51,679 nucleotides of DNA, taken from positions 1 to 51,679 of the forward strand of contig SBBQ01000027.1 of the NCBI GenBank assembly GCA_005239635.1. Direction: 5' to 3'. Positions 39,335-47,771 of this stretch are shown here, piece after piece. A model generated the notes under the pieces. The model was not told the origin of the DNA and did not search any database. It saw nothing but the letters and a program-made list of their open reading frames with translations. Source of the stretch: Uliginosibacterium gangwonense. GTDB lineage: Bacteria; Pseudomonadota; Gammaproteobacteria; Burkholderiales; Rhodocyclaceae. The translations under genes and the position numbers were made by a program. Position 1 is the stretch's first letter. Each line of letters begins with the position of its first letter.

Positions 39335-40765
39335 CTACGGCAAGGCTAGTGGTTCGTCGCCGTCATCGTCTTCAAGTTCAGCGTTTTCAATGCGCTTAAA
39401 GTGCGTAGAAATTTTGCGGCTGCTGGTTTGCACATCTTGCACATCGTCATGCGCCTGACGAATATGCGTCGCCAGTTTCTGCATGCGCTCGTCAAAGCGC
39501 GCAAAGTCTTTAGAAAGCTTGCCTAGCGCATCTTTAATCACGTGAATTTGCTTACGCGTTTCTACGTCTTTTAGCACTGCTCGCGCCGTATTGAGCACCG
39601 CCATGAGCGTGGTAGGCGAAACGATCCACACGCGGCGTGCCTGCGCATGGTCCACCACCTCGGCGTGATACGCATGTATCTCTGCAAACACGGCCTCTGC
39701 CGGCACAAACATCACCGCGCCGTCAGACGTTACGTCTTGCACAATGTATTTGGCTGCAATGGCATCTACATGCTTCTTCACATCTGAACGGAACGCATTC
39801 TGTGCAGATCGGCGTTCTAACTCAGACAACGTGTCGTCAAACATGCGGTGGTAGTTTTCCAGCGGAAACTTTGAATCAACCGCCACCATGCCCGTTGGCT
39901 CAGGCAATTTGAGCACACAGTCTGCCCGCACATTGCCAGGCAAACCGTATTGAAACTCATAGCTGCCGGGCGGTAACAAGTTGCGCACCAGTCCTTCGAG
40001 TTGCACTTCACCAAAGGCCCCGCGCGATTTTTTGTCGCCCAGCAATTCTTGCAAGCTCACCACATTGGTAGTGAGGCCATCAATTTTCTTCTGCGCTTCA
40101 TCAATAGTGGCCAAGCGCGCCATCACATTAGCAAAAGTCTCATTAGTTTTCTTAAATCCTTCATCCAGGCGTTCTGTCACCACACCGCTAATGCGTTCGA
40201 GGCGTTCATTCACGGTGCGTGTGAGCGATTCAATAGTGGTCGTCAGTTGGCCAGAAGCTTGCGTCAGCCCACCGGTGAGGAGCTCGCGCTCGGCACGGCC
40301 CTGCTCCGCCAACGACTGCAAGGTTTTTTCAATCAGCTCGGTGCGCAATTGGTCTTGTCGCAACTGCATTCCGTTTGCCAATTCGGCCAACTGCTTCAAA
40401 ATTTCTTCGCGCTGTTCAGCAAAGGCCTTAACTTGCCCAAGTTGATTGGTTTGCACCAAGTCTCGCATTTGCCGAGCTTCGTTTTCTTGCGCCGTGCGCT
40501 GGCGTTCACCCGCCTCGCCTTGGCTCGACACAAAGCGATCTGTCTGGCGTCCCAGTTGCTCGTGCAAATCTTTTAGCAATTCGCGGTGCAAAGCCTCGGC
40601 ACGACTATTCAAGTCACCCACAGGCTTTAAGGCGAGTGCGACTTCATCCAATTTCGTATGTAAAGCCGATAGACGGCGCCCCATTAATAGCACGAACACG
40701 GCTAATACCAGCAGCGCGATAAGGCCAAGCATCAGCCAAAAGGATAAGTCGTTGGTTTGTATCAT
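39335..40765 (-). CDS. rmuC: DNA recombination protein RmuC
   Basis: Protein of 476 residues. It has an N-terminal membrane helix (FWLMLGLIALLVLAVFVLLM), then about 200 residues of coiled coil rich in Gln, Glu and Arg, and then the RmuC nuclease-like domain with GAFGEVQLEGL, ADCVLKLPE, VDSKFPLENYHR and VMFVPAEAVFAEI. It limits inversion at short repeats in E. coli. It converges on mobA with 30 nt between and diverges from the EAL gene. Confidence 0.95.
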   Translation of the reverse strand: MIQTNDLSFWLMLGLIALLVLAVFVLLMGRRLSALHTKLDEVALALKPVGDLNSRAEALHRELLKDLHEQLGRQTDRFVSSQGEAGERQRTAQENEARQMRDLVQTNQLGQVKAFAEQREEILKQLAELANGMQLRQDQLRTELIEKTLQSLAEQGRAERELLTGGLTQASGQLTTTIESLTRTVNERLERISGVVTERLDEGFKKTNETFANVMARLATIDEAQKKIDGLTTNVVSLQELLGDKKSRGAFGEVQLEGLVRNLLPPGSYEFQYGLPGNVRADCVLKLPEPTGMVAVDSKFPLENYHRMFDDTLSELERRSAQNAFRSDVKKHVDAIAAKYIVQDVTSDGAVMFVPAEAVFAEIHAYHAEVVDHAQARRVWIVSPTTLMAVLNTARAVLKDVETRKQIHVIKDALGKLSKDFARFDERMQKLATHIRQAHDDVQDVQTSSRKISTHFKRIENAELEDDDGDEPLALP

Positions 40766-40841
40766 GGTTCAAGTATACCGATACCGCTAAAGTCCTGGCC
40801 CACAACTCCGATAGGGCCCATATAACCTCAGGCAAATTACC

Positions 40842-42131
40842 ATGTTCACTTACGCCCCTACCAATCAGTCGGATACTCCTCGAGCTATAAGCAGCAAGGC
40901 TTCAGGCCGTTCTGCGCAGGTATGGGGTGAAATAGGTGAATGGAGTATTACCAGCCATTTTCAGCCGATCTTTAGTTTGTCGCACGGCTGCGCCATTGGA
41001 CACGAAGCCTTGTTGCGTGCATTTGACCACACAAACAAGCCGGTTGCGCCACCGCATGTTATTGCTTTTGCCAATACCAGTCATGTGTCGCTTGAAGCAG
41101 CTGATCAGAAATTTCGCCGTATTCACGTTGAAAACTTCCGGCAAGCCCTTGCTAGCACCCATCAACTCAACGACAGCTGGTTGTTTCTAAACATTCATCC
41201 TCAACTGTTTCGACACGGCTGCCAAGCGGGCCTAAAAGGCGCGCAAGACTTCATGCCTGAAATTGTGGCCACCGGCATTGACCCACGCCGTATTGTGGTT
41301 GAGGTGATGGAAGAATCGGTGCCAGATGATGGACGCTTTGTAGAAACCGTTAACTCACTACGCGAAATGGGCTGCCGTATTGCGCTCGACGATTTCGGCG
41401 CGGGCCATTCTAATTTTGACCGCATATGGAAACTCACCCCAGAAGTCGTCAAGCTCGATCGCTCGTTTGCCCTGCGCGCGGCTGAAGACAGCAAAGTGCG
41501 CCGCATTCTGCCGCGCATGGTGGGCATGATTCATGAAGCAGGTTCGCTCGTATTGCTAGAAGGCGTGGAAACTGAGGAGCAAGCGCTCATCGCACTCGAT
41601 GCTGACATCGACTTAGTACAAGGCTACTACTTTGCTCGTCCAGCCGCAGACCCCGTCGACACACATCTGCCACATCGCTTAATTGACCAGCTGTGGGACA
41701 ACTTCGACCAGATGCGCAGCGAAGCCACCGTGCAAAGCCGCGAACAAATGGCACCCTATCTCAATGCCATCGGTTACGCCGCCACACTATTAGAAGCGGG
41801 TCGCAGTTTATCTGTCGCCTGCGCCAGCTTTTTCGATTTGGCAGGCGCTGAAAAATGCTACCTGCTCGATGCACAAGGCCAACAGGTGCATGATAACCAT
41901 CAACCACCCGCACCCTACTCGCCGCTGGCACTACTGCCCAGCTGCACCCCGGTCGTGGGTGCGCGTTGGTCACGTCGCCCATACTTCCGTCGCGCACTAG
42001 AACACTTTGGCAAACCGCAACAAACCCGGCCTTACATTTGTATTGCCAGCGGCAAGCTGTGCATTACGGTGTCTGTAACCTGCCAACTGCGGCAGGGCGT
42101 GCACGTGCTGTGCGCTGACGTAATGGTCTAA
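40842..42131 (+). CDS. EAL-domain cyclic-di-GMP phosphodiesterase
   Basis: Protein of 429 residues. The EAL domain spans about residues 30-275, with all key residues visible: E55-A-L in GHEALLRA, Asn in FLNIHPQ, Glu in VVEVMEESV, the Asp pair in LDDFGAGHSN, Lys in VKLDRSF, Glu in LLEGVETEEQ and Gln in VQGYYFARP. It is therefore probably active. The last 150 residues (CASFFDLAGAEKCYLLDA, WSRRPYFRRALEHFG, YICIASGKLCITVS) look like a PAS/Cache-type sensor of the YkuI-C kind. No GGDEF domain, membrane helix or signal peptide is present. Confidence 0.92.
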   Translation: MFTYAPTNQSDTPRAISSKASGRSAQVWGEIGEWSITSHFQPIFSLSHGCAIGHEALLRAFDHTNKPVAPPHVIAFANTSHVSLEAADQKFRRIHVENFRQALASTHQLNDSWLFLNIHPQLFRHGCQAGLKGAQDFMPEIVATGIDPRRIVVEVMEESVPDDGRFVETVNSLREMGCRIALDDFGAGHSNFDRIWKLTPEVVKLDRSFALRAAEDSKVRRILPRMVGMIHEAGSLVLLEGVETEEQALIALDADIDLVQGYYFARPAADPVDTHLPHRLIDQLWDNFDQMRSEATVQSREQMAPYLNAIGYAATLLEAGRSLSVACASFFDLAGAEKCYLLDAQGQQVHDNHQPPAPYSPLALLPSCTPVVGARWSRRPYFRRALEHFGKPQQTRPYICIASGKLCITVSVTCQLRQGVHVLCADVMV

Positions 42132-42145
42132 AGAACCAATTTACC

Positions 42146-42274
42146 ATTAAGGAACCACTGAACAAGTCCGTTCGCCCTGAGCTTGTCGAAAAGCCCCCCT
42201 GTTAGCAAGGGCTTCCCAAAAAATTTCAACGCGCTCAGCCCGAACGGTGGGGGCTTAACTAGCGTTTCCTTAAT
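42146..42274. repeat. 129-bp inverted-repeat element (REP/MITE-like)
   Basis: Both ends carry ATTAAGGAA in inverted orientation (42146-42154, 42266-42274). The arms continue with a similar segment and then CCGTTCGCCCTGAGCTTGT(C) (42168-42190) against an inverted copy (42225-42247) matching at 18 of 23 positions. The CGTTCGCCCTGAGC core belongs to a palindromic repeat common in proteobacterial genomes. A small hairpin AAGCCC/GGGCTT lies in the centre. It contains no open frame. Its right end coincides with the stop codon of the truncated gene at 42274-42576. Confidence 0.75.
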
Positions 42275-42576
42275 CACTTACCCCGAAAAAACGCCCGACA
42301 AACTTCATCGGGCGCTTCTTCTATCAAGATGACGCGGTTAGGGTTGGCTTTGTCTTGAAAGACCGTTGCGCTGAACCCACTTGGATCAAGCTCGGAAGAT
42401 TGCGTCAGCACACTGTAGCGTTCGGTGAATTGCTGCGCCTCGCCTTCAGCAAAGGGACCGTTGGGGGCTGCGGTTAGTGCCTCTGTCATCGTTTTCCCAG
42501 CAAAAAAGGCATACGCAGCTTGCCCCAATTGCACAAACTCTTTGAGTTGCGTGGTGTTCATTTGCGATGGACTCAT
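42274..42576 (-). pseudogene. N-terminal fragment of a second lipase-like protein
   Basis: Open frame of 100 residues from ATG at 42576, overlapping the upstream gene as ATGA. Its sequence (FVQLGQAAYAFFAGKTM, TERYSVLTQSSELDPSGFSATVFQDK, RVILIEEAP) lines up with the first 90 residues of the lipase at 43252-44976 (AQLAEAAYADF, VVDQFSDAPLFSTGFSATVF, RYVIAMRG). The catalytic GHSLGG and everything after it are missing. The stop codon ends at 42274, the boundary of the inverted-repeat element. It could still be translated, but it is most simply a truncated paralogue. Confidence 0.75.
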
Positions 42577-43247
42577 TTCGTATCCCCTTGGTAATTTTTC
42601 AAAATTAATTCCGGCAATAGAAGCTCTGCTCCCTTGTTTTGAGCATCCAGGTAAAAGCATCGCCATCCAATATTCATCGCCCCATTTCTTGACCAGTAGT
42701 GATAAAACATGGTCCAAGAGGCATACAACTGTCCGTTGCGCGACAATGTCCACGTCGTCTTTTCAATTTCATTTTCTAGCTGATCTGCTTTGCCAAGCAC
42801 ATACAAACCGGGCGTGGGCTGGCTAAGCGGTGTCTTGATGAACTTCCAGTCTTTTTTGGGTAGCGTGATGGTTGCGGGGTCAGGCGCATAAGCGAAATAG
42901 CCCGTCTTGCCCGCACTTGTGTAATGGCCGTCCCAAGCCTCCACTACCGCTAACCGGGGATAGAAGTTACGAAGCAAAAATTCACTTCTCTCCTCTCCAC
43001 TCAAAGCATCCAACCGAAGCCGGTCCACCTTCTCCGGTTGAATAAAAACCTTCAACCCGCCTTCAAGCTTGCAATCGCGCCGGTGTTCATACTGCACATA
43101 CTGGTAAGTACCCACCCAATAAAGAATGGGTGATAACAGCACCAGCAAAACCGGGACGCGTACCAGCCACCCACTGAGCGTGCGGCCAACCCAAACCAGC
43201 AAGGCGATATACAACGCCGAGATAAATAACAGCGAGATGGTAATCAT
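42573..43247 (-). CDS. two-transmembrane protein, possible immunity protein (downstream copy)
   Basis: Protein of 224 residues of unrecognised family. Two hydrophobic segments (about residues 3-20 and 28-46) are followed by a soluble part with Cys in RRDCKLEGGLKVFIQPE and GWRCFYLD. It shares topology and scattered motifs with the protein at 44973-45569 (Cys...G....PE and a late FY....W...C region), so the two are probable paralogues. It lies 4 nt after the lipase stop and overlaps the lipase fragment by ATGA. A role in protecting against, or localising, the neighbouring lipase is inference. Confidence 0.7.
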   Translation of the reverse strand: MITISLLFISALYIALLVWVGRTLSGWLVRVPVLLVLLSPILYWVGTYQYVQYEHRRDCKLEGGLKVFIQPEKVDRLRLDALSGEERSEFLLRNFYPRLAVVEAWDGHYTSAGKTGYFAYAPDPATITLPKKDWKFIKTPLSQPTPGLYVLGKADQLENEIEKTTWTLSRNGQLYASWTMFYHYWSRNGAMNIGWRCFYLDAQNKGAELLLPELILKNYQGDTK

Positions 43248-43251
43248 GCAG

Positions 43252-44976
43252 CTAGCCTATCCAGCAGCGTGCTCCACCCCTCCCCCCCCCCGACAGCACA
43301 TCATTGCCACCCATGCCATACAGCCGGTCAACACCATCACCGCCGGTGAGTGTGCTGTTCGTCTCTGCCTTGCCAAACTGCACCGAGCGAATGGGCCGGA
43401 ATATGGCTGACAGTGAGTCACTTACCACCGTGATGGTGCTGTCGGTGGTCTGGTCTATAAAGCGCCAGGTGGCATCGGTCTGCGGGCCTTGAAGTACGAG
43501 TTCGTCACTTGTGTTGGCTCTGATCATCCATTGCTGCTGGGTGGCACGGTCTGCCAGCCATTGCTCGCTGTAATGGGCTTTGCCCGCCGCACGTTCGGCA
43601 GGGCTAAGGGCTTGGTCTTGCTGCCATTGACCAAACAGTGTGGCGTGGGCACTTTGTATATTGGCCAGCGCGCTTGCATTGCTGGTGCTGATGACAAACG
43701 GGGTGAGGTAATACAGGGAGAGAAACTGGTTGAAGTCGTTGCGCGCGCTGTTGATGCTGATGTTGGGGCTGACGATGCTGGCGTTGCCAAGCAGTGCGGT
43801 GTAGGCGGGGTTGGCTTGCAGGGCAAACAGATTGGTGTAGTACTGCTCTCGATTGTCAATCGGCGTTGCCGGTATTGTGGTGCCCATCAGCAGATGACGC
43901 AAGGCATCGAGGGTGGATTCGAAGCCCTTGGTATTCTCTACGCTCGCCGCTTCCATGTAGGCACGAATCTGACTCATGCTGATTGAGGGTGAAAGCTGCG
44001 CCAGACTTGAATAGAGCGCCAGGCTATCGGTCATCTGCCCGCTTCCATGACCTAGCGTGGTGGCGAGACTAAAACTTTCGGTATAGGCTTCAACACGACC
44101 TGCTGGTTGCTGGAGAAAACGCCAATCCTGAGCAACCAGATTCATGGCGGCGGTACCCACCACGTTTGCTATTTTGCTGGCATCAAAACCCATCCCGCCA
44201 GAGAGCAAGGCGAACAGGTGGTCCACATTGCTGTTACCCAGATCAAAGCCTGCTCCATTAATGGCCGTTGCGGTGCGCGTTTGGTTTGGAAACAGCCTGG
44301 AAAAGGCCATCGCCAAATGGCCGCCCAAGCTGTGCCCTACCGCATCAATATTAGCAATGCCGGACAGTTTGCCGGAGCCTACCTGCAATTGCGGGTCTGA
44401 TAATTCCGTCGAGGTCACACCCAACTGTACGGTCAGCACAGTGTGGCTTGGGTTGTCGACAATAATGTCAGCGCGTTGGCGCAGTAGTGTTTCATAGGTC
44501 AACCCACCCGCTATGCCGCCAATGGAATAGGCGGCTTGCAACGCGGCCGTTTCGGCCGTCAACGTAACGACCTTAGCTGCCTGATAAACACCCACATGGG
44601 TCAGGCTTTGCCAATAGTTGTAGAGGTCAACAAGCTGATAGATCGCAATGCCATCCGCCAGTACATCACCTGCATCCGTTATCAAGTCGCCAACACCTGC
44701 CGTGCCGCGCATGGCTATCACATAGCGGCCAAAATCCGGGCTGCTTGTGTCAATGTTCTTGAAAACGGTTGCAGAAAAACCTGTCGAAAACAAGGGTGCA
44801 TCGCTAAACTGATCCACAACTTGCCAGTGCGTGACGAACGTGTTGGCTTGGGTGCGGGAAAAATCGCTTCCATTGTTTTGAAGAGCTGTAGCGGCTTCAA
44901 TACCAGGCCGAGTGAAATCCGCGTAAGCAGCTTCTGCAAGCTGTGCCTTCTCAAATAGAGTTGATGTAGCACTCAT
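43252..44976 (-). CDS. class 3 lipase-like protein with short RTX tail
   Basis: Protein of 574 residues. The N-terminal 90 residues are shared with the fragment at 42274-42576. RYVIAMRGTAGVGDLITDAGD is typical of class-3 lipases (oxyanion region). GHSLGGHLAMAFSRLFP carries the nucleophile Ser216. Later residues are helical. The C-terminus has two RTX-type nonapeptides, GGDGVDRLY and GMGGNDVLS (about residues 545-562), and then GGGRGGARCWIG, read through a run of ten G. No N-terminal signal peptide is visible, as expected for type I or type VI secretion, neither of which is encoded here. It is coupled upstream to a membrane protein by ATGA. Confidence 0.8.
   Translation of the reverse strand: MSATSTLFEKAQLAEAAYADFTRPGIEAATALQNNGSDFSRTQANTFVTHWQVVDQFSDAPLFSTGFSATVFKNIDTSSPDFGRYVIAMRGTAGVGDLITDAGDVLADGIAIYQLVDLYNYWQSLTHVGVYQAAKVVTLTAETAALQAAYSIGGIAGGLTYETLLRQRADIIVDNPSHTVLTVQLGVTSTELSDPQLQVGSGKLSGIANIDAVGHSLGGHLAMAFSRLFPNQTRTATAINGAGFDLGNSNVDHLFALLSGGMGFDASKIANVVGTAAMNLVAQDWRFLQQPAGRVEAYTESFSLATTLGHGSGQMTDSLALYSSLAQLSPSISMSQIRAYMEAASVENTKGFESTLDALRHLLMGTTIPATPIDNREQYYTNLFALQANPAYTALLGNASIVSPNISINSARNDFNQFLSLYYLTPFVISTSNASALANIQSAHATLFGQWQQDQALSPAERAAGKAHYSEQWLADRATQQQWMIRANTSDELVLQGPQTDATWRFIDQTTDSTITVVSDSLSAIFRPIRSVQFGKAETNSTLTGGDGVDRLYGMGGNDVLSGGGRGGARCWIG
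43282..43291. repeat. ten-base C/G homopolymer at the lipase C-terminus
   Basis: Ten C on the plus strand, read as G in the lipase. One more G would shift the frame to GEGWSTLLDRLAA and move the stop to the TGA inside ATGA of the next gene. Possible slippage site. Confidence 0.85.
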
Positions 44977-45569
44977 TCTTTTGCTCCCTCAAAGTGTGAA
45001 AGGAAAATACGATAGCGATTCTCATCATCCTTACTGGCTTTGCAACCGTGAACATGCAACCAGAATTTCCATGCATCACCTGAATCTGGCTTATGTATCG
45101 TGTAAAAATCTCGAGAGCGCCCCAGAATTTCGTTTGTTTTTTTATCAACTAGAGCAGTTTCTACTTCCCATCGGTTAAACAACATCGGACCTCGACGAGA
45201 GTTAAGCAAGCCTATCCGTTGATTTAACGAATACGAATCTGTCCTGTTGTTTTCATCGCCATCACTGCGTACAGGAACCTGCGCTTTGTTTGAAACCAAC
45301 TTCTCCATCTCCCCCGGATTCTCTGCCTTCCATTGCTCGGGGGTTTTGTATACCCAGAAGCCCGCTTGGGTAGCGCAGTAGTATTGGTGTGTTGCCACCG
45401 TCGGAATCCAGTCCCAGAAGGGAATCAGAAACGCCACCAGTGCTGCGCCCCAGCCCCAGCGTTGCGAGCTCTTGCCGTGTGTTCGTGCATAACTCCGCGC
45501 TTTGTGCACGGCATAGGCTGCAAACAGCAGATAGATGCCCAGCGCAAGAAATACCAACAAGCCAAACAT
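44973..45569 (-). CDS. two-transmembrane protein, possible immunity protein (upstream copy)
   Basis: Protein of 198 residues of unrecognised family, MFGLLVFLALGIYLLFAAYAV as first helix and WGWGAALVAFLIPFWDWIP as second, then a polar domain with YYCATQAGFWVYKTPEQW and FWLHVHGC. It has the same layout as the protein at 42573-43247. AAAGGAG precedes the ATG. Its stop overlaps the lipase start (ATGA, 44973-44976), so it is made just before the lipase, as is usual for some immunity/effector pairs. Confidence 0.75.
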   Translation of the reverse strand: MFGLLVFLALGIYLLFAAYAVHKARSYARTHGKSSQRWGWGAALVAFLIPFWDWIPTVATHQYYCATQAGFWVYKTPEQWKAENPGEMEKLVSNKAQVPVRSDGDENNRTDSYSLNQRIGLLNSRRGPMLFNRWEVETALVDKKTNEILGRSRDFYTIHKPDSGDAWKFWLHVHGCKASKDDENRYRIFLSHFEGAKE

Positions 45570-45643
45570 GCATTGCTCCTTTTATGCATTTATTCTTTGT
45601 GCCAAGCCTACCGGGTTTGTTGCGCCAGTACTATCCGTAAAAC

Positions 45644-45653
45644 TACGTAGTCA
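45644..45653 (-). promoter_or_regulatory. candidate operator upstream of the lipase module (TGACTACGTA)
   Basis: TGACTACGTA on the minus strand, within the larger palindrome ACTACGTAGT (45642-45651), 75 nt before the first membrane-protein gene. The same ten bases occur ahead of the LuxR-type gene at 46218-46227. A shared regulator site is inferred. Confidence 0.4.
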
Positions 45654-45690
45654 TGCGTTTCGCTGCTTGCATATATCAAAGGCAGATGAG

Positions 45691-46170
45691 TCACTTAGCA
45701 ATTGCAGGAGATTGGCGGCGACAGTGGCCTTGCCACGGTTTGTTGCGAGACAAAAAAGGCTGTGTTGCTCTTGGCAATGTTGGCGCACGCAACACCACCA
45801 CCCCTAGTTGCAAGGCAATGGCCACGGCATGCGGCCTGTTGCATGCCTGTAACTTTCTAACTGCGTTTTTTACATGTGCCTGTGCTGTGCGAATACTCAA
45901 ACCAAAGTGACGGGCCAGTTGTTTGTCGTTCGGCCCGAGAGCGACAAACCGAAGCAATTGTGTTTCACGCTCCGTAAGTGCTCGCAATGGCTGAATTTCA
46001 CACTGACCACACTCAGTATTTGCATCAGATTTAAGTATCGCCTTCTTGTTTGCTTGGCTTGTTGGACTGTTTGAACCCTGTGGTGGTCGCAGCTTAGCCT
46101 GCTGCACACCGGCAGTAGCAACAACGTCATGACTTGGTCGATTTGATTTTGTGGGCAGAATCGCGTCCAT
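45691..46170 (-). CDS. LuxR-type helix-turn-helix regulator
   Basis: Protein of 159 residues. The first 60 are polar and without recognised domain. Residues about 65-125 form a GerE/LuxR DNA-binding domain: LTERETQLLRFVALG, DKQLARHFGLSIRTAQAHVKNAVRKL. There is no receiver or acyl-homoserine-lactone domain, so it is a stand-alone binder. The tail is basic (RATQPFLSRNKPWQGHCRR). ATG at 46170 has AGGGAG upstream. It points toward the membrane protein/lipase genes 121 nt further on and is their probable regulator. Confidence 0.8.
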   Translation of the reverse strand: MDAILPTKSNRPSHDVVATAGVQQAKLRPPQGSNSPTSQANKKAILKSDANTECGQCEIQPLRALTERETQLLRFVALGPNDKQLARHFGLSIRTAQAHVKNAVRKLQACNRPHAVAIALQLGVVVLRAPTLPRATQPFLSRNKPWQGHCRRQSPAIAK

Positions 46171-46217
46171 CACCGCTCCCTGAGGCTTTCAGTAGTGGTT
46201 TTCTTGATCGGGTCGAG

Positions 46218-46227
46218 TACGTAGTCA
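46218..46227 (-). promoter_or_regulatory. candidate operator upstream of the LuxR-type gene (TGACTACGTA)
   Basis: Same ten bases and same orientation as at 45644-45653, 48 nt before the LuxR-type start codon. It would fit autoregulation. Only the two sites were noticed; the window was not scanned by program. Confidence 0.35.
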
Positions 46228-46261
46228 ATCACACGACTGGTAATACGCTTTGCAAAATTCG

Positions 46262-47752
46262 CTATACGAGTCCTAGAAGTTCATCCAACTTGCGCGTATC
46301 CAAATGCGCTTCAATCGCATCGGCCACGCGCTCCATATCAAGCTCACGACGAGCAGCAATATCTAGGGCGCGCTGCGCTTGATTCGCACCTTGGCCGTAG
46401 CCTGCCCACGCCAGTAATGCATCGCACGCCTGTGGCGTATCAAATAGACCGTGCACATAGGTGCCGAGTATTTGCCCGTCGTCGCTCAGCGCGCCATCTG
46501 CGTAAGGTTGCAACGCTGCATCCTGCTGCAACACAGCGGCAGGTTTTGCCAATGCCGCGCCGTGTGTCACCCCTACATGAATTTCATAACCTGCAACCGG
46601 CGCATCACACCATGCAAGTTTGCCGCTCACATTGCGTAACTGCTTTTCAGTGTGCAGTTCGGTATGCATATCAAAGTAGGCGAAGCCTGGGCTGCTGCCG
46701 GGCGTGCCTTCAATGCCGCGCGGATCATCAATGGTGTGCCCCAGCATTTGAAAGCCGCCACAAATACCGATGAGTTTGCCGCCGTAGCGCAGATGGCGTT
46801 GCAGGTAGGCCTCCCAGCCGTTTCGACGTAATGACTCAAGATCAGCGCGAACTGACTTGCTACCGGGAAGGCACACCAAATCTGCGGGCGGCGGCGTGTC
46901 TTCCGGCCCCACAAAAACCAGATCTACGCCGGGGTGCAAACGCAGCGCATCGAAGTCCGTGTGATTGGCAATGCGTGGCAACACCGGCACAACGACTTTG
47001 AATGAACTGTGTTCTGCTTTTGATTGATGCCGTGGGATCGCATCTTCTGCATCCAAATGCAGATCCATCATGTAGGGCAACACACCCAACACGGGTTTGC
47101 CGGTTTTGGCTTCTAGCCAATCTAACCCCGGCTTGAGCAACGCCAAATCACCGCGAAAACGATTGATGACAAAGCCTTTGATGCGCGCCTGTTCGCTCTC
47201 AGACAGCAAATTTAAGGTGCCAACTAATTGTGCGAACACGCCGCCTTTGTCGATGTCGGCAATCAATATCACCGGGCAATCCACTGCTTCGGCAAAGCCC
47301 ATATTGGCAATGTCGTTCTCGCGCAGATTCACCTCGGCCGGCGAACCCGCACCTTCAACAATCACCGCTTGATATTGCGCACCCAAGCGCGCAAACGATT
47401 GCAACACAGCTTGCTTCGCCACCTTTTTGTAATCGTGGTAAGCCGCGGCTTCAAGCGTGCTGATAGTGCGGCCCTGAATAATGACTTGCGCAGCAGTATC
47501 CGAATTGGGTTTGAGCAGCACCGGATTCATATCGATATGCGGTGCCAAGCCGCAGGCCTGTGCTTGCACTGCCTGTGCGCGACCGATTTCGCCACCCTCC
47601 GCGGTGACCGCGCTATTGAGCGCCATGTTTTGCGGTTTGAATGGCGCCACGCATACCCCGCGCCGATGCAACCAGCGGCACAAGGCGGTGACTAAAAAGC
47701 TCTTGCCGGCATCTGATGCGGTGCCTTGCACCATGAGCGCGTGCGAAGTCAT
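46262..47752 (-). CDS. cobQ: cobyric acid synthase
   Basis: Glutamine-dependent amidation of adenosylcobyrinic acid a,c-diamide at four side chains in cobalamin synthesis. It has 496 residues. [20 protein letters not shown] is the ATP-binding N-terminus, followed by [28 protein letters not shown] and [15 protein letters not shown]. The glutaminase part has the nucleophile Cys in [10 protein letters not shown] and the His in YVHGLFD. It lies 19 nt after radA. No other cob gene is in view. Confidence 0.95.
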   Translation of the reverse strand: MTSHALMVQGTASDAGKSFLVTALCRWLHRRGVCVAPFKPQNMALNSAVTAEGGEIGRAQAVQAQACGLAPHIDMNPVLLKPNSDTAAQVIIQGRTISTLEAAAYHDYKKVAKQAVLQSFARLGAQYQAVIVEGAGSPAEVNLRENDIANMGFAEAVDCPVILIADIDKGGVFAQLVGTLNLLSESEQARIKGFVINRFRGDLALLKPGLDWLEAKTGKPVLGVLPYMMDLHLDAEDAIPRHQSKAEHSSFKVVVPVLPRIANHTDFDALRLHPGVDLVFVGPEDTPPPADLVCLPGSKSVRADLESLRRNGWEAYLQRHLRYGGKLIGICGGFQMLGHTIDDPRGIEGTPGSSPGFAYFDMHTELHTEKQLRNVSGKLAWCDAPVAGYEIHVGVTHGAALAKPAAVLQQDAALQPYADGALSDDGQILGTYVHGLFDTPQACDALLAWAGYGQGANQAQRALDIAARRELDMERVADAIEAHLDTRKLDELLGLV

Positions 47753-47771
47753 CGACAGCGTTTCAACGTCA

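Noticed and set aside
43489-43986. Plus-strand open frames opposite the lipase gene
   Set aside because: They are complementary shadows of the lipase frame and show no family motifs.
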